From the NCBI GenBank assembly GCA_965237625.1, contig CBDEGD010000020.1, forward strand, positions 61,986 to 125,985: a stretch of 64,000 nucleotides of DNA. Direction: 5' to 3'. The first letter of the stretch is position 1; every line of letters begins with the position of its first letter. A program made the translations under genes and the position numbers. The DNA comes from JABDIP01 sp965237625. Lineage in GTDB: Bacteria > Pseudomonadota > Alphaproteobacteria > DSM-16000 > Inquilinaceae. Positions 54,732 to 63,739 of the stretch are shown here, piece after piece. The notes under the pieces are model-generated. The model was not told the origin of the DNA. It saw nothing but the letters and a program-made list of their open reading frames with translations, and did not search any database.

Positions 54732-55874
54732 TCAATTCAGCTGATCGACGAAATACATCCGCAGAGGCGTCTTGTTCTTCACCGGCAGGGTGCAGCGCTC
54801 TTCGGTCGTGGCGTCCCCGAGCAGGGTTAAGGTTGCCTCGGAAATATTGACGCGGCCGGCGTCGCTAGCGGCTTCCAAGCGGGAAGCGACATTGACGGTG
54901 TCGCCCCAGATGTCGATGCCATGTTCGCCTAGGCTGCCGGCAATCGCCGGGCCGGAATGCACGCCGATGCGGATTTCCCAGGCCGGCTCCCCCAGGGCGA
55001 CGCGGGCACCGTTCTCCGCTGTAATGTAATCGCGGATCTTCAGGCCGGCGGCGACGGCGTTGCGCGCATGGTCGGCGCTGGCCGCCGGGATACCCGCGGC
55101 CGCCATATAGGAATCGCCGATGGTCTTGATCGGTGTGAGATCGAAGCGCTGACATATCTTGTCGAAGGCGCCGAAGTAGCGGGCGAGGGTTTCCAAGAGC
55201 TCCGCAGGTTCCAGCGCTTCGGTGTGCCGCGTGAAGCTGACAAAATCAGTGAACAGGATACTGGATTGCGAATGGAACCGGCCGCGCACGGGCGTCTTCG
55301 GCTTTGCCGGCGCCACCACATCACCGCCGTCGCGCGGAGGTCCACCCTGCAGCAGGCGAATAGCCTGGTCGGCCAGCCGGCGCAGCGCGTCGACCGCGCG
55401 CGGATCCAGCGTCTTCGGCTCCGGCGCCATGACGCAGAGCGTGCCGACAATGTAGCCACTGGCGCTGACCAGCGGCGCGCCGGCGTAGAAGCGCATGGAC
55501 GTTGGCGGATCAACGAACGGATGATTCCTCGTCCTCTCGTCTGTGCGCAAGTCCTCAATAATCAGGACATCGCCGTGCGCAAGGACGAACTGGCAGAGGA
55601 GGCCTTTGATCGGTACCGGCGTTGGATCCGTCTCCGGTAATCCGCACGATCGCAGAGTGTGTTGATCCGGTCGGTCTAGGATGTTGATGATCGCGATCGG
55701 GGTGTCGGCAACGGCGCAGGCTATCCGGATGATGTCGTTGAGGTTCGGGTCGTTTCGGCTGACCCGGGTCAGGCCGAGCATGCTTACTTCGCGCAGACGC
55801 TCGGCCTCGTTGTCGGGAATCGGCGCTGGCTTGAAGCCGTCACCCATCGTCCCCTCGTCGTCGGTTTTAGTCAT
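54732..55874 (-). CDS. GAF-domain adenylate/guanylate cyclase
   Basis: This 380-residue protein has an N-terminal GAF domain (~35-175: ACAVADTPIAIINILDRPDQ, MRFYAGAPLVSASGYIVGTL) and a C-terminal class III cyclase domain (~205-375). In the cyclase, SSILFTDFVSFTRHTEAL has the metal Asp residue, KTIGDSYMAAAG has the base-selecting Lys, and WGDTVNVASRLEAA has the Asn and Arg of the active site. The Lys favours ATP, hence cAMP. No membrane segment is visible, so it is a soluble signalling enzyme controlled by the GAF ligand. Confidence 0.9.
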   Translation of the reverse strand: MTKTDDEGTMGDGFKPAPIPDNEAERLREVSMLGLTRVSRNDPNLNDIIRIACAVADTPIAIINILDRPDQHTLRSCGLPETDPTPVPIKGLLCQFVLAHGDVLIIEDLRTDERTRNHPFVDPPTSMRFYAGAPLVSASGYIVGTLCVMAPEPKTLDPRAVDALRRLADQAIRLLQGGPPRDGGDVVAPAKPKTPVRGRFHSQSSILFTDFVSFTRHTEALEPAELLETLARYFGAFDKICQRFDLTPIKTIGDSYMAAAGIPAASADHARNAVAAGLKIRDYITAENGARVALGEPAWEIRIGVHSGPAIAGSLGEHGIDIWGDTVNVASRLEAASDAGRVNISEATLTLLGDATTEERCTLPVKNKTPLRMYFVDQLN

Positions 55875-56409
55875 GACGATATGGATCTATCCCGCTTCCC
55901 GGAAGCATGTCCAACCGCTACTTCTTCGTCAAGATTAGACATGTGCTTGGCGCGCAACCGGGAAATTTCGCGTGCTACTATGTCGCGCGGAACGGCTGTC
56001 GCATGGGAAATGCTTACGGCTGCTTTGAGTCATACCCGGTCTTGGTGGGTCTCGCCCAGCGGCGACGGCAACCCGACGTAGACCGGACCTCCAGGCCAAG
56101 AAAGCTGATGTTTAAGTTCGAATGTCGGCTTGCGGCCGGAAAGCGGCTGGACTCGCATGCAGCCGTCGAGGCGTGCTGATAGCCAAATCCGGAAGTATCG
56201 CGAGTTTTCGGTTCCGAAGGTGGACATTCAGTACATTGCTCGCCAGCCAACTGAGAGCCCTACAAACGTCAGTTCGCGAAGGGTCGCGAGGTGAACAATC
56301 TCATGCTCAATGGCGAGGGCCCGACCGAATAAGACAAGGAAGGGTGTTCGTCCACTGTAGGGTGTGGCTAGGCCGCGCAGTGGCCCGGCCGAGAAGGATG
56401 GCTGGGTGG
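55875..56409. other. Intergenic interval with third partial copy of repeat A
   Basis: Positions 56098-56190 match the second halves of the repeats at 2634-2805 and 3946-4120 (GTCGGCTTGCGGCCGGAAAG, GTCGAGGCGTGCTGATAGCC). Flanking GAATGTC and GACATTC form an inverted pair (about 56119-56125 and 56223-56229). No gene is seen. Confidence 0.6.
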
Positions 56410-56943
56410 TCATGCGCCACACGACAGTCGCATTAGGGCAATCCCCAGGGCGCCGTAAGGAACAACGATAACGCCGATGAGTGGGATTTGGCCTTTCCAA
56501 CTTTCTCCTAGACTCACTTTTCGGACTCGCGACCAAGCGCCACACATGATTGGAACGATAAACAGGACCGGAATGGCCGCTGCGAACAAGCGGACGAGCT
56601 TCGGGGCAGTCGCAACACTAGGGTAGGTGCATGCTGCCTCGAAGAGATCCGGACTCGTTTGAAGCATAAGAGCGATGCTACCAGCACTCACCGCTGCGTA
56701 GCTGGCCATGATCCCTACGACAAAGCAAATACCAATGAGGACCATCTTGGCGGTATAGGGATCCATGGGTACAAAAAAGGGTGGCGCTACAGATTTTTCA
56801 GAATCCGAGCCCGCGCTCTCATGTGGGCGACGATCCAGGACGAATGCCGAAACTGCGGTTGTAATACCAAGTGCGACATATGTGTTTAGCTGCTGGAAGG
56901 CTTCCGTCAAGTTGCCGATGAGTATCGCAGTAGGATCGCTCAA
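56410..56943 (-). CDS. Four-helix membrane protein, unknown function
   Basis: This 177-residue protein has hydrophobic segments near residues 20-37, 66-92, 115-135 and 150-172 (VLIGICFVVGIMASYAAVSA and LFAAAIPVLFIVPIMCGAW are the clearest). ATG 56943 is accepted. No family is recognised and no charged catalytic residues lie in the helices. It stands alone between gene-poor intervals in a more AT-rich patch. The 56944-57466 interval on its upstream side contains no convincing gene. Confidence 0.65.
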   Translation of the reverse strand: MSDPTAILIGNLTEAFQQLNTYVALGITTAVSAFVLDRRPHESAGSDSEKSVAPPFFVPMDPYTAKMVLIGICFVVGIMASYAAVSAGSIALMLQTSPDLFEAACTYPSVATAPKLVRLFAAAIPVLFIVPIMCGAWSRVRKVSLGESWKGQIPLIGVIVVPYGALGIALMRLSCGA

Positions 56944-57466
56944 AAGGCCCTCCCTGGTTGGGGCGTCAAAGATCTACGTCGGCCTGACAATCACTAGATG
57001 GGTCCGCATCAGATGCGGAAAACCGGTTGGCAGTCCCTACAACGTGCCTTTTAAACGGCACATACGGCCAAGGTAACGGCGAAAGCATCAGCCAATTGCA
57101 CGAGAACGGCTCTAATTGCCCATTTTGCGCGCTGTGTTACCCCGACTGGCCGCGGTTCAGGGCATGGATACAGACCATTGTTGTCTTTGCGTCGCTATTG
57201 CCGAGAAGACCCTCGACCGCATGAATATCTTACCTGCGATCAGCCGATGGGTCACAGACAAATGGTCGCTCTGGGTCAGGATCGGCCCATCAGGCACTGC
57301 TTCTGACGGGTCAGCTGTGTAGCTCATACCGGCCAAATTCAGTCGCTCTGTCCGCTCTGCGCCGCGATCCTGACCATCTACCGGGCGGGTCCGGAGAGAA
57401 GTAAAAACCGTCGGAAGAGTTCACTCGCGATTGATCAATTAGAGCAACAGCGGCTACGCTCGCCAG

Positions 57467-57958
57467 ATGGAATGGCTCAATCAAAATGCGGCTGCGATCC
57501 AGGTTGTGGGGACCCTGTTCGCAATAGCGATTGCGATTTGGGTTCCATTCAATATTCACTCGAACGAAACGAGCACGCGTGAGCGCGAAATCCGGCTCAA
57601 GGGACAGGCAATCGCTCTGCTGATTGATCCACTTCTTCGTGCCATCGACGGGGAAATCGAAAGCAAGAGCCTAGTACATGAGGCAGGATCCAGCCCAATC
57701 GAGATTCCCGATACGATTTTGTCGCTGTCGAGGGATTTGTGGCTCATGGGGGAATCCGGGGGGAATGTGCTGCAGCTGATTGGAATTCTTCAGGCTCACA
57801 ACAGCCTTCTCGAGCAAACCATCTCCCTGCCGATTGATATGGAAAAGGAAGAACGGCGCGAGTTTGCGCGGATTTTTCATGAGCGGCTCAATCTTGCGCG
57901 CGAATGTCTCAGGGATGCCTTGGCTGCGATTGACGTCTTGCTGGTGCGGAAAGCGTAG
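57467..57958 (+). CDS. Membrane-anchored helical protein, unknown function
   Basis: This 163-residue protein has an N-terminal membrane anchor (AIQVVGTLFAIAIAIWVPF, ~10-28) and an all-helical soluble part (REREIRLKGQAIALLIDPLL; EKEERREFARIFHERLNLAR). The pattern is like many uncharacterised single-pass proteins of accessory regions. The ribosome site is weak. Its lower GC than the flanking core genes and its isolation suggest acquisition. No function can be assigned. The 57959-58146 interval downstream has no gene. Confidence 0.65.
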   Translation: MEWLNQNAAAIQVVGTLFAIAIAIWVPFNIHSNETSTREREIRLKGQAIALLIDPLLRAIDGEIESKSLVHEAGSSPIEIPDTILSLSRDLWLMGESGGNVLQLIGILQAHNSLLEQTISLPIDMEKEERREFARIFHERLNLARECLRDALAAIDVLLVRKA

Positions 57959-58146
57959 CCGCACACCTGCGTTGTCGACATCGGGCAATCGCAAATTTCC
58001 GCCTTGGGTCAATCGGCGAAATTATCCCTTGAGCATTTCAGTTCAGGTCCTTGGGTAATTCCAGACATCGGCATAGTGCGTTTGGGCTGGCCGGCTATCA
58101 GTCAAGGTTCCATACAACTGGCAATCGCCGACAATAAAGTCCGTTG

Positions 58147-59364
58147 CTACGCCTTCCGCCCACCCTCCTGTTGCGCTTTCAGTCCGGCCTCCAGCGCCTG
58201 GGCGTTGGTGTTGAACCATTGCGCCTTTTCGCGCTGCCAGTGCTGCTGTCTGCCGTCGAGCAGGAAGGACAGCAGGGTGAAGCGGCTGCCCTTGGTGACG
58301 TCCAGCGCCTCGTGCAGCAGCGAGCAGGAGAACACCACCGCGTCGCCGGTGCCCGGGCGGTACAGGTTGGGGCCGAATTCCGGGAAGCGCAGATCGCCGC
58401 CTTCGTACTCGTCGGTGTTCAGGTTGAGCGTCATGGCGAAGCGGCGCTGGGCCTTGTCGGGGATCGAATTGTCCCGGTGCGGCCGGAAGAACCCGCCCTC
58501 CTCCGCGTCGTAGCGGACGATCTTGAATTCCTCGACCTGGTCGAGCCTGGTGTCGAAGGCGCGCTCCACCTCCGGCGCGATGCGGGCGAAGACCGTGTCG
58601 GAAATCTCCTTGAACAGGGCCGGATCGCGCACATGGTGGTCGCGGCGGCGCTTGACCTCATGGCGGATCTCTTTCGTCTCGCGGCCTGTCTTGCCCATGG
58701 TGATGGTGCCGCTCTCCTGATTGCCTTCCTCATGCCAGATACGGATCAGCCTTTGGCAGAAGGCGCGGTCGAGCACCCGGGGCACGATCAACACCGGCGC
58801 GGTCATGGTCACGGTCTCCGCTGCCTGCGGCGGCGCCAGCCTGTCCAGGCAGGCCAGGGCCTGGCCGGCATGGGACAGCTCGCTTCGGCCCTGGATGGTC
58901 TCCAGCACCCGCTGACCGCGATCCAGCACGAAGGTGACGATGGATCGTGTGGGTGACCCCGTCTGCGACCCCGGGCCCTTGCGCAAATCGAGCACCGGCA
59001 CGCCATATTGCCGATGCACCCGGCCCTGTGGATCGGTCAGCAAGGGGAAGGGCAGCGACTCCTTTTGCGCCAGCGCCACATTGGCCGGCAGCGTATCGGT
59101 GTTGATCGTGAAGATCTGAGAGCCACGATCGGCAAAGGCGCCCACCTGGGCGCGGAGCCCGTCCATCTCCGCCCGGAATGCCGCCTTCTTCGCATGCTGG
59201 AAGAAATGCAGCACGATCGGCCCGCCCTGGACCAGATTGTAGAACGGATCGACCGAGCGGTTCTGATCGGGCAGCAGGAAGTCCGGCGCCCGGTCGCCGG
59301 GGGCCAGCGGTTCGGTGCGGTCGGCCGGCAATGCCGGTGCCGTCTGTCGGTTCGTCACTGTCAT
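58147..59364 (-). CDS. Peroxiredoxin-like domain fused to 2OG-Fe(II) oxygenase
   Basis: This is a 405-residue protein. Residues ~15-170 have the AhpC/TSA fold pattern (APGDRAPDFLLPDQNRSVDP, GPIVLHFFQHAKKAAFRAEM, TDPQGRVHRQYGV, IVTFVLDRGQRVLETIQG). The peroxidatic Cys position is occupied by non-Cys residues and the domain has no Cys at all. Residues ~190-385 are a prolyl-4-hydroxylase-type domain with iron ligands H-x-D in FFRPHRDNSIPD and the distal His in CSLLHEALDVTKGSRFTLLS, where the Arg binds 2-oxoglutarate. The fusion should hydroxylate a substrate while the first half serves binding. It overlaps no gene and is followed by an MFS gene on the same strand. Confidence 0.9.
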   Translation of the reverse strand: MTVTNRQTAPALPADRTEPLAPGDRAPDFLLPDQNRSVDPFYNLVQGGPIVLHFFQHAKKAAFRAEMDGLRAQVGAFADRGSQIFTINTDTLPANVALAQKESLPFPLLTDPQGRVHRQYGVPVLDLRKGPGSQTGSPTRSIVTFVLDRGQRVLETIQGRSELSHAGQALACLDRLAPPQAAETVTMTAPVLIVPRVLDRAFCQRLIRIWHEEGNQESGTITMGKTGRETKEIRHEVKRRRDHHVRDPALFKEISDTVFARIAPEVERAFDTRLDQVEEFKIVRYDAEEGGFFRPHRDNSIPDKAQRRFAMTLNLNTDEYEGGDLRFPEFGPNLYRPGTGDAVVFSCSLLHEALDVTKGSRFTLLSFLLDGRQQHWQREKAQWFNTNAQALEAGLKAQQEGGRKA

Positions 59365-59389
59365 AGAGCTCCTCCACGTCTTCGGACGG

Positions 59390-60592
59390 TCATTCGGCCG
59401 CGATGGGCACCGGCTCGGAAACCGCCCCGCCGCGCGGCAAGGTTATCGCCGCCAGCACCGCCACCAGGGCGATCCCACCGAACATCCAGGGCAGCAGCGC
59501 AAACCCGCCCGCCAGCCCGTAACCATAGGCCACCAACTCCACCGCGATCGGCGCGACGCCGAAGGCCAAAATGAATTTCAGGCCGAACACCAGCCCGCGA
59601 TGACGCCCCGGCGTATAGCGGGCCAGCAACAGGTTTTCCGCCGGCAACGTCCCGCCGCCGATGAAGATCGCCACGGTCACGGCCACCAGCAGCGGCAGTT
59701 CCGTGAGCCCGGCGAGGATCAGCAGCAACGGCACATGCAATGCCAGACCGGTGAGATAGACTGTCTTCAGCGGCAGACGGTCGCACAGATATCCACCGGC
59801 GACCTGGGAAAAGGCGCCGAACAGATAGACCAGCGTCACCAGACCGCCGACCCCCAGCATGGCGCCGCCGGTCAGCCCGATCATCTCCTCATCGAACCAT
59901 TTCGGCAGCGCCGTCTGCATGGCGTTGAAGATCATCCCGCCACAAACCATGGTAACCGTCAGCACGATGAAGGCGCGTTTCAGATCTCGGGTTTCCGGCT
60001 CGGCCTCGGCCACCCGGTCGCTGTGCCGGTCGACCACCAGACCCAGCGCGATCGCCACCGCCAGCGCCAGGCCGGTTGCGATCGAGACAGCGCCGGGGAT
60101 CAGGAATGCGGCGCGCCAGTCGACCCAATCCGTCAGGGCGGCGGCTATGATCGCCGCGCCGGCGATCCCCACGCTGCCGAAGATGCCGACGATGCCCATG
60201 ACCTGGCCGCGCTTGGCCGAATGGCGGACGATCCAGGCGAATGCCACCGGGTGGTAGATCGAGGCACCGATACCGAGTCCGACCAGTGCCGCCACCATGC
60301 CGGTCGGCCCGTCCACCAGCCCGGCCGCCACCGCGCCGCCGCCGGTGACCAGGAAGAACACCACCATGATCCGGCTCCGGCTCCAGCGGTCGCTGAGCCA
60401 GCCCGCCAGGGGCGCACCGAGGCCGATCATCAGGCTTCCCAGGATCCACAGCCGGATCAGCTCGTCATAGGGCATCGCCCAGACGTCGCCGAGGCCAATC
60501 ACCACCGTCAGGTACAGGCCCGCCAAGATGTGCATAGTGGCGTGGCCAATACAGGCGAACACGACCACAAGACGATCTGAGTACTGACCCAT
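59390..60592 (-). CDS. Major facilitator superfamily transporter
   Basis: This 400-residue protein has about 12 membrane helices. Loop 2-3 has the MFS signature LAGWLSDRWSRSRIMVVFFL. It shows HPVAFAWIVRHSAKRGQVMG and GIFGSVGIAGAAIIAAALTD, reminiscent of the Fsr/fosmidomycin-resistance-like group. It probably exports a small molecule; the substrate is unknown. It ends 25 bp before the start of the peroxiredoxin/oxygenase fusion gene on the same strand, so the two may form an operon (transporter first). Confidence 0.85.
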   Translation of the reverse strand: MGQYSDRLVVVFACIGHATMHILAGLYLTVVIGLGDVWAMPYDELIRLWILGSLMIGLGAPLAGWLSDRWSRSRIMVVFFLVTGGGAVAAGLVDGPTGMVAALVGLGIGASIYHPVAFAWIVRHSAKRGQVMGIVGIFGSVGIAGAAIIAAALTDWVDWRAAFLIPGAVSIATGLALAVAIALGLVVDRHSDRVAEAEPETRDLKRAFIVLTVTMVCGGMIFNAMQTALPKWFDEEMIGLTGGAMLGVGGLVTLVYLFGAFSQVAGGYLCDRLPLKTVYLTGLALHVPLLLILAGLTELPLLVAVTVAIFIGGGTLPAENLLLARYTPGRHRGLVFGLKFILAFGVAPIAVELVAYGYGLAGGFALLPWMFGGIALVAVLAAITLPRGGAVSEPVPIAAE

Positions 60593-60724
60593 AAGCTGGC
60601 CCGGCCCTTGTTATGGTTAACAGTCCGTTATTCAATGATCGGCCCTGGACCGACTTAACCAGATGCCCCGACATTGCCATGAAGGCGACAAACCGTTGCC
60701 TTGACACCCTTCTAGGGTGCATTC

Positions 60725-60886
60725 ATGACTTACCAGCGTAGGCCCGCGGACATCGCCGAGCCCATCGACCTCGAAAGGGTCGTTTGGGACCCGGAATACC
60801 GTGCCGAAATTCGTTGGATGCTGGCCAACGACAACGACCCTCAGCCGGTTTTGTCCCGGGTCTCCGAGGCGATCCACTCAAGATAG
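60725..60886 (+). CDS. Small conserved-looking protein (53 residues)
   Basis: ATG 60725 with AGGGTGCATTC upstream opens 53 codons: TYQRRPADIAEPIDLERVVW, then DPEYRAEIRWMLANDN. The composition is protein-like (Arg/Glu/Trp balance, no low complexity). It overlaps the 3' end of cutA on the other strand by 46 bp. It is too short to assign. The good ribosome site and residue use argue that it is translated. Confidence 0.5.
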   Translation: MTYQRRPADIAEPIDLERVVWDPEYRAEIRWMLANDNDPQPVLSRVSEAIHSR

Positions 60887-61167
60887 TCCTGGTTGCCGCC
60901 GACAGCCGGCAGACCGACGACGCACGGGCATTCATAGGAATGCAGCGCGCGCACCCGGTCGGTCAAGGAGTCTAGCAAATCGTCGCGAGTCTTGGCGATC
61001 ACGATGATCTCCGCCGCCTCCTCTATCTTCCCCTGCCAGCGATAGACCGAACGCATTCCGTCGATCGTGTTGGCGCAGGCGGCCAACCGTTCCTCCACGA
61101 GAGTACGCGCGATACGGCCCGCCGCCTCCGATGAATCCACCGTGATATAGACGAACACTGCCGCCAT
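60841..61167 (-). CDS. cutA: Divalent-cation tolerance protein CutA
   Basis: This 108-residue protein starts at ATG 61167 (GGGAGCGAGAGTC upstream); the longer open frame upstream is not used. It has FVYITVDSSEAAGRIARTLV, LAACANTIDGMRSVYRWQGK with the conserved Cys and Trp, AEIIVIAKTRDDLL, and HSYECPCVVGLPAVGGNQDY. The family forms PII-like trimers; the copper-tolerance role is historical and the function remains unclear. Confidence 0.9.
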   Translation of the reverse strand: MAAVFVYITVDSSEAAGRIARTLVEERLAACANTIDGMRSVYRWQGKIEEAAEIIVIAKTRDDLLDSLTDRVRALHSYECPCVVGLPAVGGNQDYLEWIASETRDKTG

Positions 61168-61270
61168 GACTCTCGCTCCCTTTTCCGTCCCGACCGGATG
61201 CACTAGGCTACGGCTCTCGATGCAGAGAACCGGCCGACCAACGGCCGGCGACAGCGAGGGATGCCGCCTG

Positions 61271-61549
61271 ATGTCAAACCGGTCCGCAACCACGCCGGCC
61301 AAAACCCGTCCCGCCGCCAGGCCGGTGCAGCCCACCAAGGCGCAGCGCGGCTGGCTGGTCCGTGGAACCCTTCAGCCTGGGGGAAAACTACCCCTGTTCG
61401 ATGAGCGCGGCCAGCGGATCAGCCGGCGGACCATCGAGGCCTGCCTTGAGGCCGGCTGGTGCGCCCGCTGGTTCGACAATCCGCTGAAACCGGATTGGCA
61501 GGTCTGCCGCCTCACCGATGCCGGGCGGCGGGTCGTCTCGACTTTATGA
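61271..61549 (+). CDS. Small winged-helix-like protein
   Basis: This 92-residue protein starts at ATG 61271. After a basic, low-complexity N-terminus it has RGWLVRGTLQPGGKLPLFDE, RISRRTIEACLEAGWCARWF and WQVCRLTDAGRRVV, a helix-turn-helix followed by a wing, as in many small DNA-binding proteins. Its TGA overlaps the ATG of the ankyrin gene (ATGA), so the two are translationally coupled. Confidence 0.65.
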   Translation: MSNRSATTPAKTRPAARPVQPTKAQRGWLVRGTLQPGGKLPLFDERGQRISRRTIEACLEAGWCARWFDNPLKPDWQVCRLTDAGRRVVSTL

Positions 61550-62511
61550 CCAGGCCCGGCTCGTTTCGCCACCGACTGGCGGGCGCCCCGGCGCTGATTC
61601 TCCTCGCGGCGATGGCCGCCTCGACGCCGCTGGCGGCCGATGCCGGCAACATACCCGGCCAGAACGACCTAATCTGTGACGAGATCGGCCAGCGGCGGAT
61701 CGTCACGGGCGACCGGATCACCCAGCGGGAGATCAATTTCTTCCTGTTCGACGCCGCCGAACGGGGGTGTCTCGATCTGGTCGACCGGTTTCTCGGCGAA
61801 GGCGGCTCGATCTCGGCCCGCGACCGTTTCGGCAACACGCCGCTGGGGATCGCCGCCCGGATGGGCGAGCGCGAGGTGGTCACGCATCTGCTGGCCCTCG
61901 GCGCCGATGTCGACCACGAAAACCTGGCCGGCAGCACCCCGCTCCTGCGCGCCGTCGACGCCGACCGCCGCCGCAGTGCCGCAATCCTGCTGGAAGCTGG
62001 CGCCGACCCCAACAAGGCGAATACACGCGGCCTGACACCTCTGCTGGTCGCCGCATTCAACGGCAACGACCGCATCGTCCGCCTGATGCTGGACCATGGC
62101 GCTGACCCGACCGCCCGGGACACCACCGGCAAGGGCGCCATCGTCTACGCCGCCGGCAAGGGTTTCACATCCATCGTCTCCCTGCTGCTCGAAGCCGGAA
62201 TCGACCCCAACACCCGCTACGGCCACGACCTGACAGCGCTCATGTGGGCCGCCGGCCACAGCAACGACGTGCCCGAGGCGGAGGGCGTGGCGACGCTGGA
62301 ACTGCTGATCGCGGCGGGAGCGGATATCGAAGCGGCGGACGATCGCGGGCGCACTGCGTTGATGACTGCCGCGGAACGGGCGCATGCCGGTGTTGTGTCT
62401 GCGCTACTCGCCGCCGGCGCGGACGCCGCCCGCATCGACAAGGGCGGCAACACCGCCATTGCGCTGGCGGCCGAGGACGATGTCAGGTTGGCATTGGAAA
62501 ACCTGAGGTGA
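61546..62511 (+). CDS. Exported ankyrin-repeat protein
   Basis: This 321-residue protein has a signal peptide (RLAGAPALILLAAMAASTPL, cleavage near AADA-GN). About six to seven ankyrin repeats follow: FGNTPLGIAARMGEREVVTH, AGSTPLLRAVDADRRRSAAI, RGLTPLLVAAFNGNDRIVRL, TGKGAIVYAAGKGFTSIVSL, DLTALMWAAGHSNDVPEAEG, RGRTALMTAAERAHAGVVSA and GNTAIALAAEDD. It should sit in the periplasm and bind a partner protein. The coupled upstream gene may regulate it. Confidence 0.85.
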   Translation: MTRPGSFRHRLAGAPALILLAAMAASTPLAADAGNIPGQNDLICDEIGQRRIVTGDRITQREINFFLFDAAERGCLDLVDRFLGEGGSISARDRFGNTPLGIAARMGEREVVTHLLALGADVDHENLAGSTPLLRAVDADRRRSAAILLEAGADPNKANTRGLTPLLVAAFNGNDRIVRLMLDHGADPTARDTTGKGAIVYAAGKGFTSIVSLLLEAGIDPNTRYGHDLTALMWAAGHSNDVPEAEGVATLELLIAAGADIEAADDRGRTALMTAAERAHAGVVSALLAAGADAARIDKGGNTAIALAAEDDVRLALENLR

Positions 62512-62598
62512 GTTTGCGACGGTTGTAGATCGATGCCGAAATGTCAGCTCTTCCCCCTTGCATGTTCGTTTAGGCGCGAAACTGTGATGATTTGCGCT

Positions 62599-62691
62599 GG
62601 CCCAGCCCGAGCGGCCGCTCGGGCTGGGCCGGACCGGCGGGACCGTATCCCCCTTGGATCAGAACCGTGGGTGAGCCTGGTCCGCCGGTCC
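62599..62691 (+). ncRNA. Candidate bridge RNA region of IS110 element
   Basis: A perfect 32-bp palindrome (62599-62630, half GGCCCAGCCCGAGCGG) is followed at once by a hairpin with 10-bp arms (GGACCGGCGG at 62631-62640 and CCGCCGGTCC at 62682-62691) around a 41-base internal loop. This lies in the non-coding region just before the IS110 transposase. IS110 elements are known to encode a structured bridge RNA in their non-coding ends, with loops that pair with target and donor DNA. Assignment here rests on position and structure only. Confidence 0.45.
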
Positions 62692-62732
62692 TTCGTGCTT
62701 GTCCTGAACAGATGATAGGGAGCCAGACCCGC

Positions 62733-63704
62733 ATGCAAGGCCAGATCCAGCCGGAAGCACGAAACGCACAAACAGTGTATGTCGGCATCGACGTCTGTAA
62801 AGACCGTCTCGACGTCCATCTCCACCCGCTCGACCGAGATCTCGCTGTCGCCAACAACCGCGACGGCATCAAGCGTCTCAGACGAGAGCTGGCCCGGCAC
62901 CAGGTCGCGCTCGTCGTCATGGAGGCGACAGCCAAATATCACCGCCTGGCGCACCGCACGCTCAGCCAGTCGGGCCTCGCCGTGGCCGTCGTCAACCCGC
63001 TGCGCTCGCGCCTGTTCGCCGAAGCCCTGGGCACGCGCGCCAAGACCGACCGTGTCGATGCCAGGATGCTGGCGATCCTCGGCGACGCGCTGGCACCACA
63101 GGCCAGGCCGCCGGCGCCCGAGGCACTCGAGGCGCTGCAAGAGCTGGTCCATGCGCGCAATGCCGCGACAGCTGAACGCACGGCGCTGGCCAACCGGCTG
63201 GGGGCAAGCCAGACGAGCTTCCTCAAGCGCGAGCTCGCACGCCGGCTCAAAAGCCTCGACAGCCACATCAAGCGTCTGGCCACGCAGATCGACAGCCACA
63301 TCGCCACCGATACCTCCCTCGCCCGGCGCTACACCATCCTCGTCTCGATCCCCAGCGTCGGCCCCGCCGTCGCCGCAGCTCTCATCGCCGACCTGCCCGA
63401 ACTTGGCTATCTCGACCGACACGCCATCGCCTGCTTGGCCGGACTGGCGCCTTTCGCCGACGACAGCGGCAACACAGAGCGACCGCGCCATATCAAGGGA
63501 GGCCGCGCCCAGCCGCGCCGTGCCCTCTACTGGGCCGCACTCTCCGCCGCGCGCCACAATCCCGACCTCGCCGTCTTCTACAAACGACTGCGCGGCAACG
63601 GTAAAAAACCAAAGGTCGCCCTCACCGCCGTCATGCGTAAGCTCGTCGTCCTCGCAAACACCCTGCTCAAAGATGACAGGCTCTGGGTCAATCATGCCGC
63701 TTGA
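62733..63704 (+). CDS. IS110-family transposase (DEDD recombinase)
   Basis: This 323-residue protein starts at ATG 62733. It has the RuvC-like DEDD residues: VYVGIDVCKDRLDVHL (Asp), LVVMEATAKYHRL (Glu) and RAKTDRVDARMLA (two Asp). The C-terminal transposase_20 domain is IPSVGPAVAAALIADLPELG, GLAPFADDSGNTERP, and ALYWAALSAARHNP, which holds the catalytic Ser region. It is guided by a bridge RNA in characterised members. It looks intact. It lies just after the ankyrin gene. Confidence 0.9.
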   Translation: MQGQIQPEARNAQTVYVGIDVCKDRLDVHLHPLDRDLAVANNRDGIKRLRRELARHQVALVVMEATAKYHRLAHRTLSQSGLAVAVVNPLRSRLFAEALGTRAKTDRVDARMLAILGDALAPQARPPAPEALEALQELVHARNAATAERTALANRLGASQTSFLKRELARRLKSLDSHIKRLATQIDSHIATDTSLARRYTILVSIPSVGPAVAAALIADLPELGYLDRHAIACLAGLAPFADDSGNTERPRHIKGGRAQPRRALYWAALSAARHNPDLAVFYKRLRGNGKKPKVALTAVMRKLVVLANTLLKDDRLWVNHAA

Positions 63705-63739
63705 CACCAAACACAGATGCTCACCCTCCCACGATTTCG

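Noticed and set aside
59315..60580. 421-codon plus-strand frame rich in His, Gln and Asp
   Set aside because: Antisense shadow of the MFS transporter; the composition is typical of such shadows.
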